Assembly: GCA_905197955.1 (NCBI GenBank)
Contig: CAJKAR010000002.1
Coordinates: 1-64,000, forward strand
DNA: 64,000 bases
Direction: 5' to 3'
DNA from: an uncultured Lentisphaeria bacterium
GTDB taxonomy: Bacteria; Verrucomicrobiota; Lentisphaeria; Victivallales; UBA1829
The position numbers and the translations under genes were made by a program. The notes under the pieces were generated by a model. That model was not told the origin of the DNA. It did no database searches and saw only the letters and a list, made by a program, of their open reading frames with translations. Shown one piece after another: positions 33,701-42,075 of the stretch. Numbering within the stretch: the first letter of the stretch is position 1; each line of letters begins with the position of its first letter.

Positions 33701-36700
33701 GGTCACGGTTACCAACCCGAACGTGACGGTCGATATGGTCAACATCACGAACGATGCCACAGTGATCTTCAAGGCATCTTCCACGATCAACGGACTCTAT
33801 ATCGTCGATGAAAAGAATCTGGTGTTTGAGAACAAGCTGACCATCACGGCAACAGGCGATCTCCGGATCACCGAGAAGGGATCGGTCGAAGCGGCGGCTC
33901 TGGATGTCAAGACAGGCGGCAGAATTTCTCTTGCGCCGGTCACAGGCTCCACCGATCCGCTGAAATTCATGTTCACCATTCAGGGCTCGGTTGACGGCCT
34001 CTCCGCCGATGACTATTCCGAAGACCCGGTCAAGATTGGAAACCGGATCGAAGTCAAGGTGGACGTCATCGCGGCGGGCGACACCAATGTGTACAGCCTG
34101 ACGCAGGGAGCAAACCTCAAGGCGAACCTCCTGAAAGTGACGAACGGCGGCAAGGAAGTGGCTGTCGGATTTGCTGATGAGCAGAAGATCGCGGCGGTAG
34201 GCGACATGGTCTATGTGACCAAGGCCGCTATTTCCACCGACAAGATGATCCTGAACACCGCATACACCAATGAAACCGTTCCGGTTGTCAAAGACGGCGA
34301 AGCGTACTTCAACGGCATCAATGCCCACAGTGCCATTCAGGCGGCGGTCGATCAGATCACTGCGGATGCCTATACCGCAAAAGACGCTTCCATGTATGAG
34401 CAGGCACTTGCGGCGAACTCCCAGTATTTCAAGGATGTCAAGGTTCTGGAAGTGCAGAGCGCGGGAGCGACGCAGACATTTGTCGGCAATGTCGATCTGA
34501 CAGGCGTCAATGCTCTGACGATCACTTCCGACGATGCCACGAGATTCTTCAATATCGACGGTTCCATTACCGGAGCCTCCTCCGCAGTTGCCGGAGATCT
34601 CGACCACACGATCGAGAACGCCAGATTCATCAACGGCAAGTACATCGGAACGACGGCGGCTCTGGATGGCAGTATTGCTCTTACTTTGAACAATGTCGGA
34701 ATCAGCGAGGTCCTGATCGCCGATGTCGCCGGAAGCGTTTCCGGAAGCACGACGATTACACTTTCGGAGAATTCCACGGTTGGAAAACTCTATTCGAATG
34801 CGGCTCTGGACGGAGCTGATCTGATCCTGAAGAACGATGCGACCGTCGGAACAGTTGACTTCAGCAATGTTGCGAATGCTGTAATTACGGTTGATGGCTG
34901 TGGTATCGGCACTGCTCTGATCGGAGATGGAAGTACGGAACTTTCGATCGTGAAAGGGTATGTCAATGGTTTCGTTTCCAATGTCAGAAGCATCACGATT
35001 GAGGAAGGTGGTGTTCTCGGTGCGACAATCAGCAAGGTCGGATCGATCACGATCACGAACGACATTTACAACGAAGTCGGTTCCTATGTTCTCGCAACCG
35101 GTGCCACGAACGGAACGGCAATCACGGTCAACGGAACGGCTCTGAATCTCGGATTCAATGCGGATCTCAATGGAAATTACGCGGTTCTCATGAACGACGG
35201 CAGCAAGATCACCTTGAATGTCTACAGCTCCGCGGATGAGGTTCTGACCGTCAAACCGACCGAGACACAGAGTGCCGACAGCTATCTGTTCACGATCAAT
35301 GCCGGAGTCTCCAGCCTCTTCGGAGTGAAAGAGAACGGCATCACGATTGATTTCGGCGCCTACAGCGACAAGTTCGAATTTGTCCGGAGCGACAACGGCA
35401 CATTCGTGTACCGTCTGACGGACAACACGCTGAAGAACTTCTCCTACACGGTTACAGCCGAAGACATCTATGGCAACAAGATCGTTTCCGATCCTGCCAG
35501 CGAGGTCGCGGTCAAGGATTACACGGCTCCGGTTGTGGACGGCGTTCTTTCCGCAGTTCAGGCCGATGGCGCCTATACCTTCGCGCTTTCCGGACTTGCC
35601 TTCAGCGACAATTTCGGAATTGCCAATGTCAAGGTCGAGGTCATCAACGCCGCAGGCGAAGTGATCGGAACATACAGCGGTGCAACTGCGGATGAGGCGT
35701 TTGCCGCCGCGGCTGCCTTCGACGGAAAAGAGTACGCCGGCAAGAGACTGACCTTCAAGGTCACGGGAACGGATGCCGCCGGACATTCGGTGGAGGTTCT
35801 CAAGTCTGTTACAGTTGCCGACAGTGCCGATCCGGTCTGGAGCGGTTCGCTTGCCGCTGTTCAGAATGACGGATATGTCTTCCATCTGGAAGGTGCTGCT
35901 GCATCGGATGATGTCGGCGTGGTGAAATACCTGCTTGAGATCGTCGGCAGCGACGGAAAAGTTCTGGAAAGTCTGGAATCCGCCACCATGCCGCAGGCAA
36001 CGATGGATCTTGCCAAATATGCAGGACAGAATCTGACGGTGAAACTGACAGCCTTCGACGCTGCCGGCAAATCCTCCGTGATCTCCACCGATATCTCGGT
36101 TGCGGACAAGACCGCGCCGGAACTTCCGGTGATCGCGGAAATCAGACAGGATGCCGATGGATACGGCTTCACTCTGGTGGTCAGCGGCAAGGACAATGTC
36201 GGAGTCAAGTCCTTCACGGTTTCCTACTCGCTGGACAACGGTGCAACCTGGACGATAACGGATGGCGTTGCCGCAGTCAACGGCGTTGCGACAATCAATG
36301 TCGCCCTGACCGCTGCGGCTGCCGACAAGCAGGTCCTCTTCAAAGTCACCGCAAGCGATGGTGTCAACGTGATGGAAAGCCCTGTCACGTCCCTCACGGT
36401 CGTGGATAAGGATGCTCCGGTCTTCGAGGGAACCCTGAGCGCGGTTCAGGATCAGGTTCAGGATCAGGATGTCGATTACAGCGCATCTCTCAAGGGAGTC
36501 TCTGCAACGGATAACAGCGGTGTGGTCAAGTATCTGCTCGAACTCGTGGATGAAAACGGCAATACGGTCAGTTCCGTTGAGAGCACGACCCTGCCGACGA
36601 CGGTCAGCAATCTTAACGCCTATATTGGCAGAACGATGACCGTCCGGATCACGGCGTATGATAAGACTGGAAACAGCAGTTCCGTTTCCGCGGATCTCGC

Positions 36701-38999
36701 GGTCAAGGATGTTACAGCACCGAAAGAGGTTTTTGTTGACAGCATTGTTCAGTCGAACGGTTATGACTTCAAGGTTGTCGTCAGCGGCCGTGACAATGTC
36801 GCGATTGAGAAGTTCGTGCTGCTATTCGATGGCGAGGAACACACGCAGCTTGCATCGGGCAACAAAGCGATCTTCGAGTTCAGCGTCGGAGCGGACAAAG
36901 CCAATACGACAGTTGATTATAAGGTTACGGCGTATGACAAGGCCGGTAACGACTTCTCTGTATCGAAAGAGCTGTATATTGCGGATTACACCGCACCGGA
37001 AGTGACAGGCGCCTTCGCCGTGGCACAGAAGGCCGGTACCTACGGTCTGGATGTGACAGCAGGTGAATACAAGGACAACAGCGATGTGACGAAGAGCTAT
37101 GAGATCTATGACGGCAATACCCTTGTCGGAACGGATCTTGCAGCGGACTTCAGCGCGTATGTCGGCAAGACCCTCACGGTTGTGGAAACGGCCAAGGATG
37201 CCGCTGGCAATGTGACAAAACAGAGTGCAACGGTAACGTTTGCGGATGTCACAGATCCGGGTCCGATTACGGTTGACAGCTTTGTCCAGGAAAATGGCTA
37301 TGTGTTCACCATGGTTGTCCGCGGTTATGATAATGTCGCGATTGACGAGTTCGTTCTTACAGTTAACGGACAGACCTATACACAGTCTGCGACAAATAAT
37401 CAGGCAGTCTTCAAGTTCACCGGCGATGCTTCCATGGCTGGAAAGGATATCGAATACACGATCGTTGCATTCGACAAGGCCGGCAACAGCTTGACGAAAA
37501 CGTATATGGATATGGATATGGATAAGCTGCCAATAGCCGATACCACCTCTCCGGTGATCCTCTCGACCTCCATCGTTCAGAAGAAGGCCGATGCGACGGA
37601 AAGCGGCTTCGGATTCGAAATCGCCATTGCGGCAACGGATAATCTTACCGCTCTGGAGAACATGACATTCACGGTCAAGGTTTACAGCCAGAACGGTGCG
37701 AACGAGGCCGCGATGTATACGTTCGAAGGTCTGAAGTATGATACCGCGATCGGCGGAGTGAAGATTGAACTGCCGAAGGTTTCGTATGATACGCAGTTCT
37801 GGTACACAATCTCCGCAATCGACGGCGAAGGCAACAGCTCGACAACTGATTTTGTCGCCTTTACCGCGGCTGGAGAGATGGGCGATGCCAGCAATCCGGA
37901 GAAGGTCTTCACCGGAGCGCAGGAGTTCTCGCAGGCCACAACGGTTCTTTCGGGATACCTTGGCGCCTACAAGGATTCGGACAACTTCAAGCTGACAACC
38001 GATATTGCCGGAATCAACACTCTGACGATTTCCGGAGTCGGCGCTGGAGAAAAGGCGAAGATCACGATCGTCAACGCCGATGGAAAGAAGAAATCCTACA
38101 CGGTCACGGAAAAGAACAAGACATGGGTCATCAACGATGTGCTCATGGCGGCAGGTACTTCGACAATCACCATCGAAAGCCTCAACAAGAAGATGAATGT
38201 CGCGGATTACGAGATCAATGTGAACACCACATTCTTCGGCGAATCCAAGTACAACACTCCGGACAGTGCCAATACCGAGTTCTTCGCTACCGGCGACGAA
38301 AGCAGAACCAACACCACCACCGACTGGGTCGGCTATGGCGATGCGAAAGACTATTACAAGATCACTTCCGATCATGCGGGAAGCTACACCATCAACCTCC
38401 AGGCGACAACCGGCAAGGTGAAGGTCTACTTCCTGAATGAATCCGGCAAGACGATCAAGTCCAAGACCATTGCCGCCGGCAAGGCCGGTGAGATCGCGAA
38501 CGTGCTGTACTACAGCAAGAACCCGATCAACGGTCAGAATGTCAGCTACATTGCCGTGGAATCCGGCGACAAGGGAAAAGGCAAGCAGAACGGCAGCTAT
38601 ACCCTTACCGTTACGGAAAATGTCTTCAGCAAGGGAGACAACGGCGCGGTCAGAGACTTCGGCGCGGTCGGCGGAGGCGAGACCACTATGACCGACTGGC
38701 TCGGTTATGGCGATGCTCAGGATGTCTTCAAGTTCACTGCGGACAGCAATGGAATCCTCTCGCTGGATATCTCCAAGTTCGGCGAAGACATCGATCTGGA
38801 CAAGATCAAACTCAAAGTGCAGGATGCCAACGGCAAGACTGTTGCAATGAGCAAGGTCAAAGGCAGCTCGATCGACACCGGCTTCCAGTACAACAGCAAG
38901 AAGGCGCTGATCGCCGGAAGTGAATATACCGTTACGCTTTCGATCAGCAACGAGAAGAAGTACAAGGCGGATTACAGCCTCGGACTTGCCATCGTCTGA
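27729..38999 (+). CDS. Giant leaderless repeat protein with beta-helix, Ig-like and C-terminal repeat domains
   Basis: 3756 residues behind AAGGAG. It opens MATVLEVGADKTYQTISAAL with no signal peptide. About 1-330 is a NosD/pectate-lyase-like beta-helix (FSITNCEINATNGYGIGLQS, FTGNVLTGDG, VTGNDVSN). About 400-1700 is adhesin-like repeat sequence, including four 100-residue units starting SIGN at about 876, 976, 1076 and 1176. About 1700-2590 is further beta-strand repeat. About 2598-3380 holds eight Ig-like domains of about 87-101 residues, each opened by [TS]-[AS]-P or D-P. About 3385-3756 has three C-terminal units with a W-[LV]-G-Y-G-D-A-x-D motif or its variant. It is probably a surface or secreted adhesin exported by a non-Sec route, likely type I secretion, whose genes are not here. 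No enzyme motif is seen. Confidence 0.9.
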   Translation: MATVLEVGADKTYQTISAALEAAEAMGADETNPIEIVISSGQYVEELRISETNSSYITLKSADPANKAELVGQIIFGDVRSGGAAQPAWDLTDFSIEDLKISYTGTGADDAGNSAITTNGYIRAENFSITNCEINATNGYGIGLQSAYSITNAAFTGNVLTGDGSNGRGIYLYSTFTDAVVSDNDVSKFAHGINIQFSTGNFDVTGNTVSDCTRNGIKVNGGLIQATVTGNDVSNIVTRDSDDAAIMIEVTNPDSVIQIGEDGADANTVVDSGRGIYIARPADITLENTALTNVSEVISAASGVDLGDITIEDTFTVDGAPFQVADSFYYLNPTGQVWGPQEILASQSIQIINEDATATVKDVKLTNTNSVDDADNITLLQNGVFSGITLNTELNAVVKDVVSFELADGAVKGSLTFDVAKGISSNIALNGGSVGSFAQSGEGLIGIETGAGFVQDIVFTTGVAASALVLGDNNLTADGKILVSGKLTAGDITLTGTQESISAGAIEAGVITAGTADITVNKTVLGSNHLVAESIASANNVMADGAIKLTGGAVITGDMTANGAGVAEGEYAIDLGGALLAGGAVVSGNGIKAGSIGTSAKKVASVLANAGDIAVAGDVYAKGGVTASAGSITADGAIRTESGAVYAYGDLTASAINTVQAGDGADITSETGSITTTAGNIKAGTAGTIKAQKNIDIKGVSGDGSDGQVVQAKAVVAVEGSITTSVVTDVRNEVSAGTDVNISGASVSAGAVKAQNGAINAANADIKINADTDADKAVSAGTDIFAKSISGASSVTAVAGRIDVENAVSATGDVTAGADIEAGSVSGANVSATAIKTTAGDLVATGNVVASEGAVEVAGDLKADGDITGAGVTAESIGNVAGDGAAGNITSTGKVETTVGALKAGNINAEGQDVISAAELEAGDITAQNVNAATSITASGTVTATGSVAAAAGAVNVTGDLKVDGDISGDGVSAASIGNVAGDGPTGNITSTGKVETTVGALKAGNINAEGQDVVSAAEMEAADITAGNVKAKTSITASGTVTATGDVSALGGPLKVGGDLKVDGNIKGDGVSAASIGNVAGDGAAGMIESTGRVETISGALKAGDIFAEGQDVVSAAEMEAGSIIAQNVEAAMGITSSGSVTATGYVDAKDGALNVADSLNVDGTINGAGVTAGSIGNVKGDGASGAVTSTAEVVATTGDLKAESIQANLNGEDVNYDVSAVNGTIEAGFISGAGVNVVAETIKVADHIGSADERVNSVVATGNVSGVPGDIEVGMEEADGYYSGNVYANNEVSAAHDLMAGTVEAGSLKAGADLFVRNVVAGAGGVTSGKDLKSYSLASDGDVIAKNSVAITNLEKAGNVTATDKTVVIENVNGTVGAVKAGTTVAITNIGSESDPAVVGTVASVEAVEGIAIENIFAGSGITGTVTTTGSDADIVLNNVAGSIGGTVSATGDVLITDASGTMADVSALGKVTAGNINKVGTVTAGSADADAIAIDNLKDADALLAVNGGINVGSLTGTIGAEGSTDTVLEGGKAVTIVGTDPAAAIKGNSVLSDEDDLIQATAVTGNIDFGSFSANGDKLVDGSFNGGIITAGNVDKDALLSIEGTAFTGENEIKDISSGMTAAGAPATGTLNLKNIGGADVNALDGTDITDFEKVMLQSSLTYTNGTIGMTAADPNYITTLEMTNPAAGETVAFGENGVANLDKFILNGNKMVLNAATAAVTTTGTELVDAGDAVEMTAGTMNFNGVTTVASTDFNVSGADSVVNFNADGSDADHPGALLTGTITAASDSSVNFNGAFTNVSDTGLIDADAGAKITFAGANASMAGKIDANDSAILFSGDSATVSGTIDGFNNSTVIFSAANALVAGGTITVDGESTLEFQQAFTVEGGTLTAKTSSWIKFTGAGTLNNAVITLNDASQLELNASTDVNGGSITVNSNSLIDFRDDSSILLNFKAGAELNLNTSITIDDHYTFEAGTKINVSGPDTVVTVTNPNVTVDMVNITNDATVIFKASSTINGLYIVDEKNLVFENKLTITATGDLRITEKGSVEAAALDVKTGGRISLAPVTGSTDPLKFMFTIQGSVDGLSADDYSEDPVKIGNRIEVKVDVIAAGDTNVYSLTQGANLKANLLKVTNGGKEVAVGFADEQKIAAVGDMVYVTKAAISTDKMILNTAYTNETVPVVKDGEAYFNGINAHSAIQAAVDQITADAYTAKDASMYEQALAANSQYFKDVKVLEVQSAGATQTFVGNVDLTGVNALTITSDDATRFFNIDGSITGASSAVAGDLDHTIENARFINGKYIGTTAALDGSIALTLNNVGISEVLIADVAGSVSGSTTITLSENSTVGKLYSNAALDGADLILKNDATVGTVDFSNVANAVITVDGCGIGTALIGDGSTELSIVKGYVNGFVSNVRSITIEEGGVLGATISKVGSITITNDIYNEVGSYVLATGATNGTAITVNGTALNLGFNADLNGNYAVLMNDGSKITLNVYSSADEVLTVKPTETQSADSYLFTINAGVSSLFGVKENGITIDFGAYSDKFEFVRSDNGTFVYRLTDNTLKNFSYTVTAEDIYGNKIVSDPASEVAVKDYTAPVVDGVLSAVQADGAYTFALSGLAFSDNFGIANVKVEVINAAGEVIGTYSGATADEAFAAAAAFDGKEYAGKRLTFKVTGTDAAGHSVEVLKSVTVADSADPVWSGSLAAVQNDGYVFHLEGAAASDDVGVVKYLLEIVGSDGKVLESLESATMPQATMDLAKYAGQNLTVKLTAFDAAGKSSVISTDISVADKTAPELPVIAEIRQDADGYGFTLVVSGKDNVGVKSFTVSYSLDNGATWTITDGVAAVNGVATINVALTAAAADKQVLFKVTASDGVNVMESPVTSLTVVDKDAPVFEGTLSAVQDQVQDQDVDYSASLKGVSATDNSGVVKYLLELVDENGNTVSSVESTTLPTTVSNLNAYIGRTMTVRITAYDKTGNSSSVSADLAVKDVTAPKEVFVDSIVQSNGYDFKVVVSGRDNVAIEKFVLLFDGEEHTQLASGNKAIFEFSVGADKANTTVDYKVTAYDKAGNDFSVSKELYIADYTAPEVTGAFAVAQKAGTYGLDVTAGEYKDNSDVTKSYEIYDGNTLVGTDLAADFSAYVGKTLTVVETAKDAAGNVTKQSATVTFADVTDPGPITVDSFVQENGYVFTMVVRGYDNVAIDEFVLTVNGQTYTQSATNNQAVFKFTGDASMAGKDIEYTIVAFDKAGNSLTKTYMDMDMDKLPIADTTSPVILSTSIVQKKADATESGFGFEIAIAATDNLTALENMTFTVKVYSQNGANEAAMYTFEGLKYDTAIGGVKIELPKVSYDTQFWYTISAIDGEGNSSTTDFVAFTAAGEMGDASNPEKVFTGAQEFSQATTVLSGYLGAYKDSDNFKLTTDIAGINTLTISGVGAGEKAKITIVNADGKKKSYTVTEKNKTWVINDVLMAAGTSTITIESLNKKMNVADYEINVNTTFFGESKYNTPDSANTEFFATGDESRTNTTTDWVGYGDAKDYYKITSDHAGSYTINLQATTGKVKVYFLNESGKTIKSKTIAAGKAGEIANVLYYSKNPINGQNVSYIAVESGDKGKGKQNGSYTLTVTENVFSKGDNGAVRDFGAVGGGETTMTDWLGYGDAQDVFKFTADSNGILSLDISKFGEDIDLDKIKLKVQDANGKTVAMSKVKGSSIDTGFQYNSKKALIAGSEYTVTLSISNEKKYKADYSLGLAIV
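30301..31320 (+). repeat. Tandem 300-bp (100-codon) repeat within the giant gene
   Basis: Three full units (from 30301, 30601 and 30901) and a partial fourth (from 31201) keep an exact 300-base period. The markers TCCATCG or AGCATCG recur at 30354, 30654, 30954 and 31254. Units 1 and 2 share long identical stretches, for example from about 30411 to 30461 and again 300 bases later, so they were duplicated or homogenised recently. Confidence 0.92.
35511..37878 (+). repeat. Eight Ig-like repeats in the giant gene
   Basis: Unit openings near 35511, 35814, 36099, 36402, 36702, 36978, 37239 and 37533, each encoding a [VIF]-x-D-x-[TASVD] -x-P start, then a [VI]-x-Q strand and a D-N-x-[GA] turn. Unit length 87-101 codons. 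They look like stacked Ig-like spacers of a surface protein and are more diverged from each other than the 300-bp units. Confidence 0.85.
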
Positions 39000-39028
39000 T
39001 TGTCAGCAGAAAAACCTTAACCCCTCCA

Positions 39029-39073
39029 CGCCCTTTCCTCGGATTCCGGTCCGGGGGAGGGGCGTTCTTTTTT
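39029..39073 (+). terminator. Intrinsic terminator of the giant gene
   Basis: A 12-bp stem with some G-T pairs (39029-39040 with 39053-39064) followed by TTCTTTTTT, 30 bases after the stop. Confidence 0.88.
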
Positions 39074-39227
39074 GGGAAAGATTTCGTTCGCAGAGGAGCG
39101 CAGCTTTTCCTCCGGAAAAACTCCCCGGATCGGAATCGGAAAACAAATGGGAAAGTCGAACAGAAAAACGGGCAGAACGGAATGGAAAAAGGAAAATGCT
39201 CATGTCACCATCGGGTCAGGACGGCGG

Positions 39228-39274
39228 AAAAAAAGAGCCTGTCTTCTGTGGAGCGGCTGTCCACAGAAGACAGG
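39228..39274 (-). terminator. Intrinsic terminator of the locus C operon
   Basis: A perfect 15-bp stem (39238-39252 with 39260-39274), 7-base loop, then CTCTTTTTTT on the minus strand (39237-39228). It lies 13 bases below the stop of the six-hairpin glycosidase gene and closes the operon that starts at 49499-49526. Confidence 0.93.
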
Positions 39275-39286
39275 TTTGGGGTCTTC

Positions 39287-41356
39287 TTATGATTGCTTCA
39301 AATGGATGAGAATGGTATGAGTGCCGTTTTCGAGAAGGTCGGCGGGGAGGATTCGTGTTTCCCGGCACGTCCTGCCGTCGAGTTCAATGGCAACGATTTT
39401 CCGTCCCTCTCCCCGGAATTCGAGATGCAGAGTTCCTCTGCCGAATCGCAACTGCTTCAGTTTCCAGCCTCCGATTGCTCGCGCCGGATCGTGGAAGACG
39501 ATTCCTGACGGCATGAAATCAATTCCGCAAAGAATTTCTGCGATCATGGCATAATAGGCGGTAACGGAATACATCTGTTTTTTACCGGGACGGTCCGGAG
39601 TGATTCCCATGTTGACTGCTTCGCAGCTGGTGGCCTCGGAGATCTGGAGGGTTCCCCACTCCTGTTCGATCAGCGGAAGAAGGGTGTCCTCATGGGGAAG
39701 GAGCCGGATCAGCCGCCGATAGAAGCGTTCCGTGGCTGGACAGTAGAAGCCGAGTTGGTTGCCATCTGAATAGAAGATATCATCTTTCCGGTCGAACATG
39801 GACACGCCGCGGCGCTGCCTCAGATTTTCGTACAAATACTGTGCCAGTTCCATTTCGATACCCTCTGCCAGCTCCGATGCGTAGGGCGTCATTGCAAGAA
39901 CCGCGTAGACCGGATAGAATTTCCGTGGTTCCAGAGTTCCTGCGGAGATGGAATCGTAGAATGCGTGTTTCTCTGGATCATACAGATGGGTGCGGAATCC
40001 TCTGCGGAGGGCATCGGCGCGGGAGCTCCAGCGAAGGGCTTCGTCGGAGAGACCGATCCGCGGCGCCAGTTCCGCCATGCACCGGAAGGCCTGATACAGA
40101 ATGGAGTTGTTGAGACTGCTGATGTCATTGCCGTCCTGTCCGAGATCCTCCGGGAAGTCCGGGTAGAGTCCGTGCCCGCGATAGAGTCCGGTTTCTCCGA
40201 CCACCTCCGGTTCGACCCGCTTCAGCAGAGAGGCCGCAAACGGGTAGAATTCGCGGATTGCCTCCAGATCCCGGCTGAACAGCCAGTACTGAAACAGCAT
40301 GATGCAGTAGATGGTCTGTGCGGGCGGAGCCATGGTGGCCAGAATTCCGCCTTGGGGATCAATCGCATGGAAAATGCCGTGTACGGGATCGGCTGTATTC
40401 CGGTAGAAGGCGAGACGACTGCGGATGTTTTCCCAGTCTCCGGAGAGCATGACCGCATCCGCATGAACCATTCCATCCCATCCCCAGACCCAGTAGCCGG
40501 TGTTTGAGGCGCAGTATGCCCCGGGGAGATCCTTCACGGCCAGTGAGCGCAGGATTTCCGGCTGATTGGAAACAAAGGAATCCAGAATGGGAAATCCGCT
40601 TTGCAGTCTGGTGGAGCGCGAAAGAGTTTCCCGATAGGTTTTCCGTTCCGCTTCAGCGGATTCCGCAATGTTTCCGGCGAGTTCGCGGAAACGGGATACG
40701 GCGGACTCTTTTTCCGAACCGAATACGATGGCAAGTGCCGCGTATCCATGGGATGCGGGAGTGGAAAGATAATCTTTCTGAATATCGTGATGTGTTGCGG
40801 AAAAATTCAGTTTGCCGGCGGAGCCGGCGACCAGCCAGGTCTGCCTGGAGTTTCCGTCGTGAGTATCGGTGAATGAGGCGAAGGCAAAGGATTCATCTGG
40901 ATCCGGGGCAAAGCGTTTCCATTCCCGTGTCGGTTTGCGGACCGGAGCGGCTGCGCCGGTAAGTCCGAGTTTGAGAGCAAACGGAGTTTCAGCAGCATCG
41001 GTTTCCAGCTCAAAGAGGAGAGCATCGTTCAGAACGGTGAAACGATGACGAAAGCGGATTCCGTGGAAAACACACTCGCTGTCGTATCCGAACGGATAAA
41101 ACGCGGTATTTTCAAATTCGAGAAAGTATTGGTCATGATGTCCGAAATCCGCATAGGGACGGAACAGCTGGCAGAAGGCGGAAAGCGGATCGGCGCGGAA
41201 GAGCGCAATATCGGAGATTTTCTGTTTTCCGAAAAAACGGATTTCCGTAATGCCTCCATGGGCTGCGAGATCAACGGAGAGTCTGCCACCGCTGAATACC
41301 GTCAGCGGGAAAGGGACTCCCTGTTCTGCAACAGGCGGATCCGTAAGAAAATTCAT
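39287..41356 (-). CDS. Six-hairpin (alpha/alpha)6 glycosidase-like enzyme (locus C)
   Basis: 689 residues, no signal peptide. An N-terminal beta-sandwich (about 1-215) is followed by an (alpha/alpha)6 barrel: NTGYWVWGWDGMVHADAVML, FHAIDPQGGILATMAPPAQT, GLYPDFPEDLGQDGNDISSL, NSILYQAFRCMAEL, FYPVYAVLAMTPYA and TSCEAVNMGITPDRPGKKQM. The WGWDGMVHADA block with its acidic residues is typical of GH63/GH15-like and related six-hairpin glycosidases. A small beta domain ends the protein. Because no leader is seen, it probably acts on imported oligosaccharides. Its ATG overlaps the SGNH gene stop by 4 bases. Confidence 0.82.
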   Translation of the reverse strand: MNFLTDPPVAEQGVPFPLTVFSGGRLSVDLAAHGGITEIRFFGKQKISDIALFRADPLSAFCQLFRPYADFGHHDQYFLEFENTAFYPFGYDSECVFHGIRFRHRFTVLNDALLFELETDAAETPFALKLGLTGAAAPVRKPTREWKRFAPDPDESFAFASFTDTHDGNSRQTWLVAGSAGKLNFSATHHDIQKDYLSTPASHGYAALAIVFGSEKESAVSRFRELAGNIAESAEAERKTYRETLSRSTRLQSGFPILDSFVSNQPEILRSLAVKDLPGAYCASNTGYWVWGWDGMVHADAVMLSGDWENIRSRLAFYRNTADPVHGIFHAIDPQGGILATMAPPAQTIYCIMLFQYWLFSRDLEAIREFYPFAASLLKRVEPEVVGETGLYRGHGLYPDFPEDLGQDGNDISSLNNSILYQAFRCMAELAPRIGLSDEALRWSSRADALRRGFRTHLYDPEKHAFYDSISAGTLEPRKFYPVYAVLAMTPYASELAEGIEMELAQYLYENLRQRRGVSMFDRKDDIFYSDGNQLGFYCPATERFYRRLIRLLPHEDTLLPLIEQEWGTLQISEATSCEAVNMGITPDRPGKKQMYSVTAYYAMIAEILCGIDFMPSGIVFHDPARAIGGWKLKQLRFGRGTLHLEFRGEGRKIVAIELDGRTCRETRILPADLLENGTHTILIHLKQS

Positions 41357-42036
41357 GGTTTATTCTCCTTGTTTTTTCTGAGAGCGCGGCGGACGGTTTC
41401 AATCCAGGTCCGCGTCATGATTCCGTATCCGGCATGAAGGGGGTGCACTCCGTCAAAGGACCAGACTTGCGGAGGAGCTTTCCGGTTTGCTTTCTCGAAA
41501 GCCGACTGGAACGGAACGAAGATTGCGTGATACTCTTTCGCAATTTTCCGGACCGCGGCCCGGAAAGCATCCATGTCGTTCCGCCACGCTTCTGAGGTAA
41601 CGGCACCTTCGAAAAAGCTCAGAAAGGGTTCGCAGAGAATGAATCGGACCTCTGGATTGCATTCCAGCGTCCGGTCGAGCAGTTCCCGGTAGATGGATTC
41701 ATAGCGGGGCAGATCGACTCCGCCATCCTTTCGGAAGTGCCCCCAGACATCATTTGCTCCGATGAGGATGCTGAGATAATCCGGGTGCAGATCGAGGGTG
41801 TCGGTTTTCCACCGTGCGGCGAGATGCAGGATCGTGTCTCCGCAGAATCCCCGGTTGTAGAACTGCAGATTCCTCTCCGGATATTCCGCAAGAAGACGGG
41901 CTGCAATCAGCATCGCATGACTCGATCCGAGTCCCCGGTTTGCGGGCGAATCCGCATTCACATTGCGTTCTCTTCCGTAGTCTGTGATCGAATCCCCCTG
42001 AAAGAGAATCCGGGCATTTTGTTCGAACATTTCCAT
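41353..42036 (-). CDS. SGNH/GDSL hydrolase, esterase type (locus C)
   Basis: 227 residues. Block I is ILFQGDSITDYGR with the catalytic Ser; block II contains NRGFCGDTILHL; block III is ILIGANDVWGHF; the C-terminal dyad is in W-S-F-D-G-V-H-P-L-H. This layout fits carbohydrate esterases such as rhamnogalacturonan or xylan acetylesterases. No signal peptide is visible. A second in-frame ATG two codons later is also possible; it gives better spacing from the AGGA site. It is co-transcribed with the glycosidases, so it likely deacetylates the locus C substrate before or after cleavage. Confidence 0.85.
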   Translation of the reverse strand: MEMFEQNARILFQGDSITDYGRERNVNADSPANRGLGSSHAMLIAARLLAEYPERNLQFYNRGFCGDTILHLAARWKTDTLDLHPDYLSILIGANDVWGHFRKDGGVDLPRYESIYRELLDRTLECNPEVRFILCEPFLSFFEGAVTSEAWRNDMDAFRAAVRKIAKEYHAIFVPFQSAFEKANRKAPPQVWSFDGVHPLHAGYGIMTRTWIETVRRALRKNKENKP

Positions 42037-42075
42037 TATCCTGTTCCGGGGCGGAACCCCGGATTTTTTGTTTGT

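Noticed and set aside
29619..35885. 2088-codon open frame on the minus strand
   Set aside because: Lies antisense to the clearly coding giant gene, has no ribosome site or recognisable fold, and its sequence is rich in Arg/Ser/Cys/His as expected of a shadow frame.
36822..38375. 517-codon minus-strand open frame
   Set aside because: Same antisense effect over the Ig-like repeats; no protein-like features.
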